From positions 558,001 to 622,000 of the forward strand of contig NZ_JAMBOB010000002.1 in NCBI RefSeq assembly GCF_023715415.1: a stretch of 64,000 bases of DNA, given 5' to 3'. This DNA comes from Neobacillus niacini (GTDB taxonomy: Bacteria; Bacillota; Bacilli; Bacillales; Cytobacillaceae). The position numbers were made by a program, and so were the translations under genes. This document shows positions 41,895 through 51,109 of this stretch, piece by piece. Below the pieces are notes generated by a model. It made no database searches. It was not told the origin of the DNA and saw only the letters and a program-made list of their open reading frames with translations. Position 1 is the first letter of the stretch, and every line of letters begins with the position of its first letter.

Positions 41895-41928
41895 TAGTTC
41901 GCTTGTAAACAAGTGAACTATTTTTTTT
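41895..41928 (+). terminator. Terminator of pRiA4b ORF-3 gene
   Basis: TAGTTCGCTTGT pairs with ACAAGTGAACTA (one G-U) with a tiny loop, followed by T8. Confidence 0.88.
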
Positions 41929-41979
41929 GGAGTTAATTGGAAGAATTATGATATCCTTTTTAAAAAGGGGGAATTTAAT

Positions 41980-42855
41980 TTGAAAGGAAGCATGATCAAA
42001 TTTATCGCAACCGCTTTATTCACTATACTTCTATTAATATTAGTTGGATGTACCGAAAAAAAGGAAACGATAACTAAAGATGAGAATATAAAGACCATTG
42101 AAGCTGTATTACAGAATAGCCTTACAGGTCCAAGTGATGAATTGAAACGAATATTGGATAATGAAAGTGAAGAAAAGTTTGAAGCGTTAAATCAATATGA
42201 AGAAAAGATATTTAAAGCTTATTTTGCAAATGAAATGTCCTACAGAGATTTCGTTAATAACTACGGTTCGCGGGTAATGATTCAACCAAATAGTGATTAT
42301 TACAATTTTAAGATAAAGAACATTGAATATGAAGAAGTAGACTCAAACGATAGCGTTTATAATTTCTCAGTAGAGTTGCAGTTCCAAAAAGAAGGCAGCG
42401 AAAAATTAGAAACTGGGCTCGTAACTGGGCAAGCGAATTTAACGGAAGAGCACAAAATAGAAGGAATGGTAATTCGTACGAAAGATTTTTGGAGTTCAAT
42501 GAGTAAGGAAATGAAAGAAATTAGAGATATATATGTAAGAGATGGGAAAGTGTTATTGATGGTTGCCCCAGACCCATCTCTTTCAGCAGGAAAACCTTAT
42601 GGATACCTATTTAGTTTCATGGCACCTATTGGGACTTTTAAAGGGAAAGAATTAGCTATTTATGCTTACCACATAGAAACTGGAGAAAAAATTACAGGAT
42701 TGGCCCCAGAAATTATAAATGAGCCGTCGACTAGCTATTCCACTTTAGATCGCTTCACTGCTACCTTTGCAGTTCCAAAAAGCGGCTTGTGGCGTTATGA
42801 AGTGGTAGTAGATGGTGAATTTTATGCTGATGTTGTTTTAGCGGTTAAAGAATAA
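41980..42855 (+). CDS. Uncharacterised lipoprotein
   Basis: 291 aa. Signal peptide (FIATALFTILLLILVGC) with lipobox LVGC, then an acidic helical linker and an alpha/beta part. The last 100 residues look like an immunoglobulin-type beta domain (RFTATFAVPKSGLWRYEVVVDGEFYADVV). TTG 41980 follows AAGGGGG; ATG 41992, with AAAGGA, is equally possible. Anchored outside the membrane. No family known to me. Confidence 0.8.
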   Translation: MKGSMIKFIATALFTILLLILVGCTEKKETITKDENIKTIEAVLQNSLTGPSDELKRILDNESEEKFEALNQYEEKIFKAYFANEMSYRDFVNNYGSRVMIQPNSDYYNFKIKNIEYEEVDSNDSVYNFSVELQFQKEGSEKLETGLVTGQANLTEEHKIEGMVIRTKDFWSSMSKEMKEIRDIYVRDGKVLLMVAPDPSLSAGKPYGYLFSFMAPIGTFKGKELAIYAYHIETGEKITGLAPEIINEPSTSYSTLDRFTATFAVPKSGLWRYEVVVDGEFYADVVLAVKE

Positions 42856-42873
42856 AGAGTGTAGTTGGAAAAG

Positions 42874-42905
42874 GAGCAACTGAGCAAATTCAGATGCTCT
42901 TTTAT
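42874..42905 (+). terminator. Terminator of lipoprotein gene
   Basis: GAGCA-A-CTGA pairs with TCAG-A-TGCTC around a 6-nt loop; TTTTATATG follows. Confidence 0.75.
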
Positions 42906-43047
42906 ATGCTTTTTTTACAGTTAAATGATGTTCTGATTAGTTACTAATTACATTGTTTATTTGAGTTTTCTCCCCTATATCTGAACATGTTAGATTGTGT
43001 GACATGCTTCTTTTATATAGATTACAGTATAAAGACTATAGAATCTG

Positions 43048-44355
43048 TTACAAATAAGAAGGACTATTTACTTTGATCAATTGATGATGCAAAACCGACT
43101 CCACAAGCAATACCGTTTCAAAGGTCGACTGGTAATCTACTGCTTCCGTTTCCTTATGTTCATTTTTGTAACCCGCCGATAGATTGACTGAAGGGATGCC
43201 GTACTCTGCAAAAACCATCGCATCACTAATACCGCCTGCAGTGACTTTCCAATCATCCATTTCAACTAATGTGCCTGCCTTTTCAAATAATCTGCCATAC
43301 TCTTCTGGACAAAAGTGTACATAGTTGCTCCACGACGTTACAATATCACGATTTCCACGGCGGTCAATCACAATCGCAGCGTCAACATCTTCAATAAAAT
43401 CCTGGTCAATGGCGCGAGATCCAAGGCAGCCAATTTCTTCTTCCACGGTAAAAGCCACTTTCAACGTTCCTCTAAAATTCGTCTTTTTTACTCTTGATAG
43501 AATTTCGAGAATCGCCGCAACTCCCGCACGGTCATCTGCGCCAAGAATTCCTTCAGAGCTCCTAAGAACGGAATTTTCTTCGATAATTTCTCTTCCTTCC
43601 ACGATTTCTTCCACGGTATCCAAATGAGCGGAGAGAAGAACAGTGGGACCATCTCCAAGTTCCACGAACCCGAGAAGATTGCCTTTCCGGTCGATAAAGG
43701 TGTGATTGAGAAGCGAGGTCAATTTATTTCGCACCCTTGAACGAAATTTACTTTCATCGGTGCTAGCACCTGGTACATTTAAGCACTCTATCAGCAATCT
43801 TTTAAAATGATTGGCCTGAAGATCCTTTAGGGAACTAGGATTCTTCCAGACTTGATAAAGATTTTCAGCGAAATCAAGTAACAGTAACTGACCTTTCTTA
43901 GGATAGGCTACTCGGATATTTTTACCTTCAATTCTGATTCGTAGACTTGGTGGTATGGCTGCCTTCAATAGTTCAAGTTGTTTTCCATTCGGGTATTTCT
44001 TTAGAAAAATTCTTGCCTCACATCGACCATGTCCGTCACAGCTGCCGAATGTATAAATACCAAGTTCGTTCAGCCAGCGGATTACTCCACGGATATAGGG
44101 ATCAAAATCCGTAATAGGCAAATCGCCAAGGACGGGATCAATCAGCATACCTCGCCCAGGGGAATCGATGGTTTTAGCAGATTCCTGCAGGAGGGAAATA
44201 AAATCCTCATCGGTAATCCCATCACCAACTTCATGAAACCATTGTTCTGTATCCATTAGTAGTTTGCCAGCATTGCAACCTTCACCATGAATGGAACGCT
44301 TCAAATCCTCTTTTTGCAATCCGTGTCTCGCCAATAAAATTTCTTTGTTTTTCAT
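43048..44355 (-). CDS. Composite zinc peptidase (M20/M42-like) with extra N-terminal domain
   Basis: 435 aa. The C-terminal half is a di-zinc aminopeptidase-like domain: VLLSAHLDTVEE, ILGADDRAGVAAIL, VAFTVEEEIGCLGSR (catalytic Glu pair), IDRRGNRD and a late His in KNEHKETEAVD. The first ~180 residues are not part of that fold and carry IRGVIRWLNELGIYTFGSCDGHGR, a distinctive Cys/His cluster, plus LRIRIEGKNIRVAYP. Start ATG 44355 has GAGGAG 9 nt upstream; 87 more bases in frame have none. Domain fusion suggests a specific peptide or acyl-amino-acid target. Function not known. Confidence 0.8.
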   Translation of the reverse strand: MKNKEILLARHGLQKEDLKRSIHGEGCNAGKLLMDTEQWFHEVGDGITDEDFISLLQESAKTIDSPGRGMLIDPVLGDLPITDFDPYIRGVIRWLNELGIYTFGSCDGHGRCEARIFLKKYPNGKQLELLKAAIPPSLRIRIEGKNIRVAYPKKGQLLLLDFAENLYQVWKNPSSLKDLQANHFKRLLIECLNVPGASTDESKFRSRVRNKLTSLLNHTFIDRKGNLLGFVELGDGPTVLLSAHLDTVEEIVEGREIIEENSVLRSSEGILGADDRAGVAAILEILSRVKKTNFRGTLKVAFTVEEEIGCLGSRAIDQDFIEDVDAAIVIDRRGNRDIVTSWSNYVHFCPEEYGRLFEKAGTLVEMDDWKVTAGGISDAMVFAEYGIPSVNLSAGYKNEHKETEAVDYQSTFETVLLVESVLHHQLIKVNSPSYL

Positions 44356-44479
44356 ACCAATCATCTCCTCTTTGTTTATAATCGGATTATAGCAAGGCAG
44401 TTGTGACTGACTGTCACAGTATGAAAAAAAGGAACTTGACAAAGGTAAAGGGAATTTTTCATGAAAGGTGGAAGGTTAG

Positions 44480-45433
44480 ATGAGGGAACGTAGTGATGAG
44501 ATCCATCCAATGATGGAAGAAAAACGATTACAAGAATTACTGGTTGCGGCGAGAAAGCAAAGAGATAAAACCCTTGAGAAGGAAATAACTAGGAAACTGG
44601 TTACGTTATATGTTTATCAGGGGGAGTATTTTAAAATGGGGGATAAGCCCGACACAAAAATAGCAAGAAGATATTTAGAAAAAGCACAACAAATGCAAAA
44701 ATACCACCCAGTTGCAAATTATCGCTTGGGCTATCTTTATTATCGAAACAGGGAATTTACGAAAGCCGTTTCCTTTTTTGAAAGAGCATTGGACGGTTCC
44801 TTGGATGAGGAATTAAATGATACCCAAAGAATGCTTGCAAACATGTTTCTCGTCAATTGCGGTATCAAAATAGCAAAAGAAGCCATTCAGGAGATTAACG
44901 ATATAGAGGGTAATGTTTATACGGAACTCGAAATGGAAAGAATCGAGCAGTATAAAAATGAAATCCTCGTGCTGGATGAAGAAATCTTTAATAAAATGTT
45001 CTACCGAAAAATTGAAAATGGAAAAGAAGAAAAGATTGGAGAATATGTATTTATAAACTTCAAACCTGAAAAAAACCAAGTGCTGTTAAAAAAATCCGAT
45101 CACGGAATGGAAATTCATTTTCAAGATTTCGAACCAATCTCGCTAAATCCAAAAGCTTTTTATACCACTTATGGAATCGTAACAGCAAGAAGTAGTAGGA
45201 CTTATAGAGAGTTACAGGAAATAGCTTCGAATGGATGCGGACAAGAGGTAAGTGATGATTATCTTCGTCAGATTATCCGCAGATTATCAAGAGACCTTCC
45301 TTACTGGGGACAAATTGTAGAAACAACCTCTATCGTACATCCTGAAACACGTAGGACAATAGCAGCGATTAAGCTGGCAGATAAGTATTCGGCTTGTGTT
45401 CTATGTCGGGTGGAGGATTTTTTGCCTGATTAG
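44480..45433 (+). CDS. TPR-repeat protein
   Basis: 317 aa cytoplasmic protein. Residues 30-130 form two or three tetratricopeptide units (ARRYLEKAQQMQKYHPVANYRLGYLYYRNREFTKAVSFFERAL). The C-terminal part has a strand-rich stretch and a helical segment (SDDYLRQIIRRLSRDLPYW) that could be a winged helix. RBS AAAGGTGG. Divergent from the composite peptidase. Partner and role unknown. Confidence 0.78.
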   Translation: MRERSDEIHPMMEEKRLQELLVAARKQRDKTLEKEITRKLVTLYVYQGEYFKMGDKPDTKIARRYLEKAQQMQKYHPVANYRLGYLYYRNREFTKAVSFFERALDGSLDEELNDTQRMLANMFLVNCGIKIAKEAIQEINDIEGNVYTELEMERIEQYKNEILVLDEEIFNKMFYRKIENGKEEKIGEYVFINFKPEKNQVLLKKSDHGMEIHFQDFEPISLNPKAFYTTYGIVTARSSRTYRELQEIASNGCGQEVSDDYLRQIIRRLSRDLPYWGQIVETTSIVHPETRRTIAAIKLADKYSACVLCRVEDFLPD

Positions 45434-45618
45434 ACGGGTGGATAAGATTAATTCAACATCTGTGAATACATTTTCGTCTAGTTCGACACCGACCACCGGT
45501 ATTTTTTAGGTAAAAACGAGTTAAAGGAATAAGTAAATGCCTTAAAGTGTTGGGTTAATGAAGATGATAAAATATTTATTAAATAGATTCAAAGTTTTTC
45601 AAATGAGGAGTTTTATGA

Positions 45619-46119
45619 GTGAGAAGTAAGAAACGAGGTCATTTCTGCAAAGGATGTGGGGGTTTTCTGCCTAATGAAAAATTTAGCGGAAGAGGTCACC
45701 GTGAACATTTGTGTAAAGAGTGTAAAAAAGCAGGTAAATTAGTAAGTACTGAGTCAAATTCGGATTATAATCGAAATTTCCACCTTCTCTCCAAAGCTAT
45801 TAGAAACTGTATGATCGTTTATATGGAGTATGAAAGTTTTTTTCTATTTGAATATCAAAATTCACGATATATTATTGGGGATGATCTTAGCTCCGACATC
45901 TATGTGTATCAGGGAGATAAAGAGCAAAAGTTCCTTGTCTCAGAAAAATTACAAAAGAGTGAAGTCGTAATGGAAGTTTTATGCAAAAAATACTACGATA
46001 CAATGGATAACGGCCATAGTTTTGATTATGAAGAATTGAAATACGATGAATTTGTAGAAATATCAAAAAAACGCAGACAGCACCTGGAAGTAATATCATC
46101 TATTCAACATTTTAAGTAA
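45619..46119 (+). CDS. Small zinc-finger protein of unknown function
   Basis: 166 aa. The start HFCKGCGGFLPNEKFSGRGHREHLCKECK is a CxxC...CxxC zinc ribbon typical of phage or mobile-element proteins; the rest is alpha/beta without known motif. GTG start with GAGGAG upstream; the ATG five bases earlier runs into a stop. It lies 24 bp before a UPF0158 gene and probably forms an operon with it. Confidence 0.7.
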   Translation: MRSKKRGHFCKGCGGFLPNEKFSGRGHREHLCKECKKAGKLVSTESNSDYNRNFHLLSKAIRNCMIVYMEYESFFLFEYQNSRYIIGDDLSSDIYVYQGDKEQKFLVSEKLQKSEVVMEVLCKKYYDTMDNGHSFDYEELKYDEFVEISKKRRQHLEVISSIQHFK

Positions 46120-46143
46120 TTGAAGAAAAACCGGAGGAAGAAT

Positions 46144-46677
46144 ATGGAGGTTGAAACGAGAACCTTACATTTAAGATTTAATTTATTAAATTTACTTGAA
46201 GGGAAAAAAGAGTATATGAAGGTGAAGCTTGAAAATATAATTGAAGGAATAGAAATGCAATCGGATGAAAACCAATCGTACCTTAATATAGATACTGGGG
46301 AAATCGTTTGTGTCTCACAAATGGCGCTAACAATTGCTGAAGATGGAGAGGACTATGAACACTTATCTGAATGGGAACGAGATGAAGTGAAGCTAGCCTT
46401 GGATATAGTAGACAATTTTGGAAAGTTTGCTGCGTTTCCATCTCAATATGATATTAATGAGTATGATATGATGGAAAGTTTTTGTTATAGAGTAACAGAT
46501 ATTAATATGCAGAATGCATTACTCAAATCAATTCGTGGAAAGGGAGCATTCAGACGATTTAAGGATCATATCAATCGTTTAGGAATCACTGAGAAATGGT
46601 ATGATTACCGAGATATGAAATATAAGGAAATAGCTAAGGGATTTTGTGAAACGAATGGTATTGACTATAGCAAATGA
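46144..46677 (+). CDS. UPF0158 family protein
   Basis: 177 aa. VKLENIIEGIEMQSDENQSYLNIDTGEIV, FPSQYDINEYDMMESF and AFRRFKDHINRLGITEKWYDYRDMKY are the hallmarks of UPF0158 (YfjR/YlaN-like uncharacterised) proteins. Start ATG 46144 follows CGGAGGAAG. Small acidic protein, usually a single gene in Firmicutes. Function unknown. Confidence 0.85.
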   Translation: MEVETRTLHLRFNLLNLLEGKKEYMKVKLENIIEGIEMQSDENQSYLNIDTGEIVCVSQMALTIAEDGEDYEHLSEWERDEVKLALDIVDNFGKFAAFPSQYDINEYDMMESFCYRVTDINMQNALLKSIRGKGAFRRFKDHINRLGITEKWYDYRDMKYKEIAKGFCETNGIDYSK

Positions 46678-46776
46678 ATGCTTATAATCGTGAATAAATA
46701 TAGCTAAAGGGGCAGTGATATGTTTATACTATCACTGCTTTTATTAATTTAGGAATGTGATTTTAGCGGTGGTACA

Positions 46777-46965
46777 ATATTGCTCAATCGTCTTTTTATA
46801 ATTTCCCATATACTTTTGGGTATTTACTTGCATTTAGGATTGATGCCCAAGTCAAAGGAGAAAGGGAAGATTTTGAGAAGGATTATTTGACCTTACTATG
46901 TGATCCAGGATTGTATGACTATGAAAAAATTTAGTTATGAAACATATAGGAGAAGATACTACTAA
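46777..46965 (+). pseudogene. pepF fragment (C-terminal part)
   Basis: DNA closely follows 40193-40385 of the intact pepF (shared runs such as TTTTTATAATTTCCCATATA and CTTTTGGGTATTTA), with point changes and indels that create stops. It ends before the pepF C-terminus. Confidence 0.9.
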
Positions 46966-47069
46966 AAAGGGATTTATTAAACTATGGATGACTACCCCGA
47001 GACGATGGATATGAGATTAGACAGGAGCGATTTAAACGAATTCAATTCAAAATCCACCCAAAATGCATA

Positions 47070-47108
47070 AAACGTCTTCAAAAGTCTTTTTTGAAGGCGT
47101 TTTTTGAC
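47070..47108 (+). terminator. Terminator before the HTH gene
   Basis: AACGTCTTCAAAA pairs with TTTTGAAGGCGTT (one G-T) around a 5-6-nt loop, followed by TTTTTG. It may also insulate the HTH gene. Nothing else is seen in 46966-47069. Confidence 0.75.
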
Positions 47109-47256
47109 GTTTCGCCCTAATAATGCCTTCAAAAGTAGAATAGGGCAGTTCGATTTACTTAGCCAATCTCGTTACTGTAGAAGTGTTGGTCGTGACTTTC
47201 ACGTAAAGATCTCACGAAGGAAAACGAAACACGGTGATGAGAGGGAGTTATTTAGC

Positions 47257-48132
47257 ATGAGTATAAAATCGGGTAATACGGAAGAGTTTAAACAGTTCTC
47301 GCAATTTAGTTCCCTTCAGGAATTTAATCAGCATACAGAAATGTGGTTATTAGAACACAAGCATGATTTTACTAAGGGAGAGCTGGTCGGATTAAAAAGG
47401 CTCGTGCGATTTGCCGCCAAAGTTCCCGGCGTATGCAATGCCAAAATCGGAACCATCCTAAAAGCCATTCACGCACAATATGATGATAATGGCATATCAA
47501 GGTCTACCTTTAAACGCATGATTTTGAAAGCAAAGGAATTCGGGATCATTACAGTCTTTGAAACAGAAAGAAAAAACGGTTCGCAGTCTAGTAATTTATA
47601 CCAGTTTAATCGTTTTCCATCGAATGAACTACCCAAAGAGGAAAAAATGAACCACCAATATAAAACTAGTAATCTTTTAAAAACTAATAATCAAAAGATA
47701 AATAAACGTTACGAGGAACCGTCAACATTAGATTACTCCTATGTTAGCAGCATAGTCCCACAGCCCTTTGTCCAGCTGGTAAAATACTCTTTCTCCGATG
47801 CTAAAACCATTGAAGAATATTGGCAAATGGTGCAAATTATTGCTTTTCGCTTTGAGTGTACGAATGACACAGAAGATATACTAGACATCTCTATCCAGGC
47901 CTTTAAACAACTGATAGGTAAAATAAAAAGGACCCATCTTGTAAAAGTTCCAATTGCCTACTTTTATGGAATTTTAAACAACAAATTCATGACATTCTAT
48001 TTGGAAAAGGTATCTGCATTGGGGACTACAACGCCTATATCCCTTTCTTTTATAGATGGCATAGATCCAGACTGGGATTGGGTGCAGCCAATGGAAAACC
48101 AAGTTTTCGATAGAGTGAATGCTCCGTTCTAA
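47257..48132 (+). CDS. Winged-helix DNA-binding protein, plasmid/phage replication type
   Basis: 291 aa. Residues 35-120 form a HTH region (GELVGLKRLVRFAAKVPGVCNAKIGTILKAIH, GISRSTFKRMILKAKEFGII) as in replication or partition proteins of Bacillus plasmids and phages. A helical C-terminal region follows. Start ATG 47257 has AGAGGGAG 8 nt upstream; the frame is open for 150 bases further but without a site. Together with DnaD-like and DnaB genes 3-4 kb on, it suggests a mobile replication module. Confidence 0.7.
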   Translation: MSIKSGNTEEFKQFSQFSSLQEFNQHTEMWLLEHKHDFTKGELVGLKRLVRFAAKVPGVCNAKIGTILKAIHAQYDDNGISRSTFKRMILKAKEFGIITVFETERKNGSQSSNLYQFNRFPSNELPKEEKMNHQYKTSNLLKTNNQKINKRYEEPSTLDYSYVSSIVPQPFVQLVKYSFSDAKTIEEYWQMVQIIAFRFECTNDTEDILDISIQAFKQLIGKIKRTHLVKVPIAYFYGILNNKFMTFYLEKVSALGTTTPISLSFIDGIDPDWDWVQPMENQVFDRVNAPF

Positions 48133-48157
48133 AATATGAGGAAAAATCTGACTTTAT

Positions 48158-48464
48158 TTTCTTGAAATTGACCTGTATCAACTGAACATAAAAATCAATC
48201 AAGAGGGTCATGAAGTTTGGCGACGTGTTTTAGTGCCTTCGACTTATTCGTTTAAACATCTCCATAATATTATTCACACCGTTTTTGATTGGCATGACGC
48301 TCATTTACATAAATTCGTTGTGGAAAGAGTGGGTAAAAAGAATCTCTAAATTGTAATGGATGATGACCCAAAGAAAATGGAATAGATGAATTTTGATACA
48401 TTTGAGATTCGTCAGGAGCGATTTGTTGCCCTTGAAGAAATCTTTCAAACCTTTGGTGAAGTCG
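48158..48464 (+). pseudogene. pRiA4b ORF-3 gene fragment
   Basis: Close DNA copy of 41199-41507 of the intact gene (for example CCGTTTTTGATTGGCATGAC and GAAATTGACCTGTATCAACT-type runs) with in-frame stops (CTCTAA, GAATAG). It is cut at GGTGAAGTCG, 24 bp before a family A repeat. Confidence 0.92.
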
Positions 48465-48487
48465 AAAACTTGGATAGTGTCCAAAGC

Positions 48488-48540
48488 GACGGTTCTCATG
48501 GTACAAATTAGACAAAAAGGACCGCGAGAACCGTCCCCAC
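48488..48540. repeat. Family A repeat, copy R1
   Basis: GACGGTTCTC and GAGAACCGTC form the ends; between them ATGGTACAAATTAGACAAAA and AGGACCGC. It sits between the pRiA4b remnant and the SbcC-like gene, followed by a short tandem array. Confidence 0.9.
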
Positions 48541-48570
48541 GGTCACCCCACGGTCACCCCACGGTCACCC
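48533..48570. repeat. 11-bp tandem array (ACGGTCACCCC x3)
   Basis: Three copies of CCCCACGGTCA-type 11-mers directly after R1. The minus-strand stop codon of the SbcC-like gene (GGGTGA) lies in the last unit. Confidence 0.85.
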
Positions 48571-49980
48571 TTTTACTTTCAATGTTAATGGGAGCCCCTT
48601 TTTTACTGTGGCGGTTAGCACTTGTGTAGTAGGTTGTGTTAGATGTGTAACACTTTCTAGGTTATCTAAGAATATAGGGTAGGAGCTATTTTTTTCTTGG
48701 TTAATGACTGCTATTATTTCTAACATGCAACGAATTTTTTCGCTGTTGGACAAAACTCTGTACGGCCGATTATAGTAGGTAATCTGAAAGTCTGGTCGTA
48801 ATTCGCCATTCTTTAGCTGTTTGAAAAGTTCGACTTTGGTGTGGGTTAAGTTCTTATTGATTTGGTTTTGATAGGTATTAGCTAATTGGCCAAGTTGATG
48901 TTTAAGCTTTTTTAGGTCCTCTCCAAGGCTGGCTTTCTTTTGGATCAACTCACTTAATGTAGATTCAACATTTTTTAGTTCGTGAATCTGTGAAGTCGGG
49001 AGTTCTACCATCGGCACTAACGGAAAACTATTATCTAATTGCGCAAGAGTTGACTCCAGTATCGATTTCTTCTCCATAAATTTTCTGTGCTGATAGCGGT
49101 GCGCACGTAATTCTGCTTCTAGAAGTTCCATTTCCTTCTTCACTTCATCTAATTTTGCTTTATGTACAAAGTGAAGAGTTTCTGCCTGACTTTTTGGCAG
49201 AGATTGTTTGCAGGTGGGGCAAGTTTCATCCTGTAAATAAGGAAGTGGCCCGAGTTCTTTTAATTTGTCTTGGTAAACTTTCATTCTTGTTTGTAGCTGA
49301 TTTTCTACAACTTGATGTTTGTCGAGATTTTCGCAGATTGCTGTGATTCCTTCCTGCAATTTTTCTTTTTTATCCATGATTTCGTGGGGAACGGGAGTAT
49401 AGTTTTTCTGTTTATCTAATATCGAGTCAATCTGTCTCTTTAAAACTGATTTTTGTCCTTCATAGAAGGTTTTAGAAGAATCTACCTTTTTTTGTTGACT
49501 CAAAATACTGCTCTTCTCTTTTTCGAGTAGTTCGAATTCATCTTTGGTTGCTAATAAATTCTCAATCAAATAAGTTCTTGCTGCGCTTTTGTCTTCCTCT
49601 GGAAAAACTTCAGGAAAAAAGCAGTAAATAAATGAATGGTAATCACCCACTAATTCGGAGAGTTCCTTATCTTTTATCTGCTTATGATTCAAGTAAACAG
49701 TAGTACCTTTCAGATTCATCGTTCTCACTACAAGGTATTCCTGATCATCTTTTTCAAAAACGACATCTACCTTCATGTAGCCCTTATTTTCTTGTAAATA
49801 GTCTTTGACAAAACCTTTGTACCCATGTTTTGTTACCCCATATAAACAAAAAACGATAGCTTCCCCGATAGAGGATTTTCCTGAATAATTATCTCCAAAA
49901 AAATGATTGACCATGCCCAATTCATAAAGGCTAGTCGTGTGGCATTTAAAGTTGGTAAGCTCAAGCTTTTTAATAAACAT
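48565..49980 (-). CDS. SbcC/Rad50-like ATPase (mobile-element type)
   Basis: 471 aa ABC-type DNA-repair ATPase. Walker A GDNYSGKSSIGEA near residue 30, two coiled-coil arms around a zinc hook (TCPTCKQSLP near 265), Walker B SYPIFLDNLES and the preceding LSNSEKIR signature-like loop. Much shorter than chromosomal SbcC, like the copies found on plasmids and phages. No SbcD nuclease lies beside it. RBS is modest. The last codons and the stop come from the 11-bp array, so the natural C-terminus may have been altered. Likely role in DNA end processing for the cassette. Confidence 0.8.
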   Translation of the reverse strand: MFIKKLELTNFKCHTTSLYELGMVNHFFGDNYSGKSSIGEAIVFCLYGVTKHGYKGFVKDYLQENKGYMKVDVVFEKDDQEYLVVRTMNLKGTTVYLNHKQIKDKELSELVGDYHSFIYCFFPEVFPEEDKSAARTYLIENLLATKDEFELLEKEKSSILSQQKKVDSSKTFYEGQKSVLKRQIDSILDKQKNYTPVPHEIMDKKEKLQEGITAICENLDKHQVVENQLQTRMKVYQDKLKELGPLPYLQDETCPTCKQSLPKSQAETLHFVHKAKLDEVKKEMELLEAELRAHRYQHRKFMEKKSILESTLAQLDNSFPLVPMVELPTSQIHELKNVESTLSELIQKKASLGEDLKKLKHQLGQLANTYQNQINKNLTHTKVELFKQLKNGELRPDFQITYYNRPYRVLSNSEKIRCMLEIIAVINQEKNSSYPIFLDNLESVTHLTQPTTQVLTATVKKGLPLTLKVKG

Positions 49981-50448
49981 ACCATCATCCTCAATATCAC
50001 AATAATTTCTATTCCACCCATATTATTACATGATTTTAGGATAATAGAAATATAGAAATAACCAGAATGTTCAAATGTCCAGTGGTGTCCAGAGGGACGG
50101 TTCTCATGGTACAAATTAGACAAAAAAGTCCGCTAGAAGCGTCCCCACTGTCACAAGGAGTACCTTCAGCTTCTTAATATTTGGCTATTAAACCTCCTAG
50201 GAGGCAGAAACAGCAAAAAACCATAAACTTTTTTGGATGGTTTTCATGAGGCCGTCAAAACGACCATTCTAAGGTTGGACAAAAGAAGCGTCCCCACGGT
50301 ACCAAAAATCAGGATTTTGAAAAGGTCTTTGAAAAGGGAACAAAAGTGGCACTATGGGGGGATAAAGGATGGTAGAAAGATTGTTATTTATATCTCAGTA
50401 AAAAAATAAAAAGCAGATTTTACCAATACTAAATCATATTTTCATAGG
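49981..50448. other. Gap with repeats and a coding scrap
   Basis: Holds family A copy R2, a perfect palindrome CCTCCTAGGAGG (50197-50208), a family A half-end (GAAGCGTCCCCACGG near 50288) and a short frame FEKVFEKGTKVALWGDKGW-stop (about 50310-50372) that looks like the cut end of a gene I cannot name. Confidence 0.5.
50094..50146. repeat. Family A repeat, copy R2
   Basis: GGGACGGTTCTC start, same internal core as R1, and CTAGAAGCGTCCCC end (slightly degenerate). The 8-10 bp before it (GTGTCCAG) are shared with R4. Confidence 0.88.
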
Positions 50449-50799
50449 TTACTTAAAGACAGCATTGAACATAGAATATGTGGTATCAAAATCATCTAAA
50501 TCCATAACTCCTAGTCTTTTAATAATCATACTATCTTCAACAGAAAACACTTTATTAGGAAGTACCCATTGATCTTCAAAAAGTAACCCTACATCTGGAA
50601 TGTTAGTTTTATTTAATTTATGTTCATATCGGTCCTTGCTTTCTTTTTTTTCTTGGCTAGTTATTGCTAAGCAAACATATTTTGAATATTGATTATAATG
50701 TTTATTATTGCTGATAATAACAGATGGCCTTTTTTTAAAGCCAGGTCTATCATTAAACGGGAACGGAACCAGTACAATATCTTGTTTTTTAAAGCTCAT
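50449..50799 (-). CDS. MazF/PemK-type toxin (endoribonuclease)
   Basis: 116 aa with the MazF/PemK fold: FKKQDIVLVPFPFNDRPGFKKRPSVIISNN, VCLAITSQEKK and DQWVLPNKVFSVEDSMI. Family members cleave mRNA and are held inactive by the upstream antitoxin. The start ATG lies inside the last codons of the antitoxin gene (11-nt overlap), the usual arrangement. Flanked on both sides by family A repeats, so the pair behaves as a cassette. Activity not provable from sequence. Confidence 0.88.
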   Translation of the reverse strand: MSFKKQDIVLVPFPFNDRPGFKKRPSVIISNNKHYNQYSKYVCLAITSQEKKESKDRYEHKLNKTNIPDVGLLFEDQWVLPNKVFSVEDSMIIKRLGVMDLDDFDTTYSMFNAVFK

Positions 50800-51022
50800 T
50801 GTATGCGTCATCCTTTTCGTTATCCCAGACTTCTTCAAGGGATTTATTCACAATACCATTATACAGTCGATCTTCCTCATCATTTAATAATTGTTGAACC
50901 TTCTCCTTTATTTTGTTGATTTTGTTTGCAAAAGCTTCCTTATCATCTGATGATAAGGATTTAATAAATTTTTGTAATTCATCGAGTTCGTTAAAAATAT
51001 CTTCTTTTTTTAGCGCAGACAT
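50789..51022 (-). CDS. Antitoxin partner of the MazF-type toxin
   Basis: 77 aa, acidic and helical. It ends KSLEEVWDNEKDDAYNEL, an acidic toxin-binding tail seen in many type II antitoxins. The N-terminus (KEDIFNELDELQKFIKSL) shows no clear DNA-binding fold. RBS GAGGTG before ATG. The gene overlaps the toxin by 11 nt. Subfamily not recognised. Confidence 0.8.
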   Translation of the reverse strand: MSALKKEDIFNELDELQKFIKSLSSDDKEAFANKINKIKEKVQQLLNDEEDRLYNGIVNKSLEEVWDNEKDDAYNEL

Positions 51023-51109
51023 CTTTTACACCTCACAAGTAAGTTTTCTCAATTATTATATCAGTTGAATGGATAATATATCCACATCTAAATCTTCTAT
51101 AAAAATTTA

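Noticed and set aside
50197..50208. Palindrome CCTCCTAGGAGG as a regulatory site
   Set aside because: Short, isolated in debris and not next to a promoter; may be chance.
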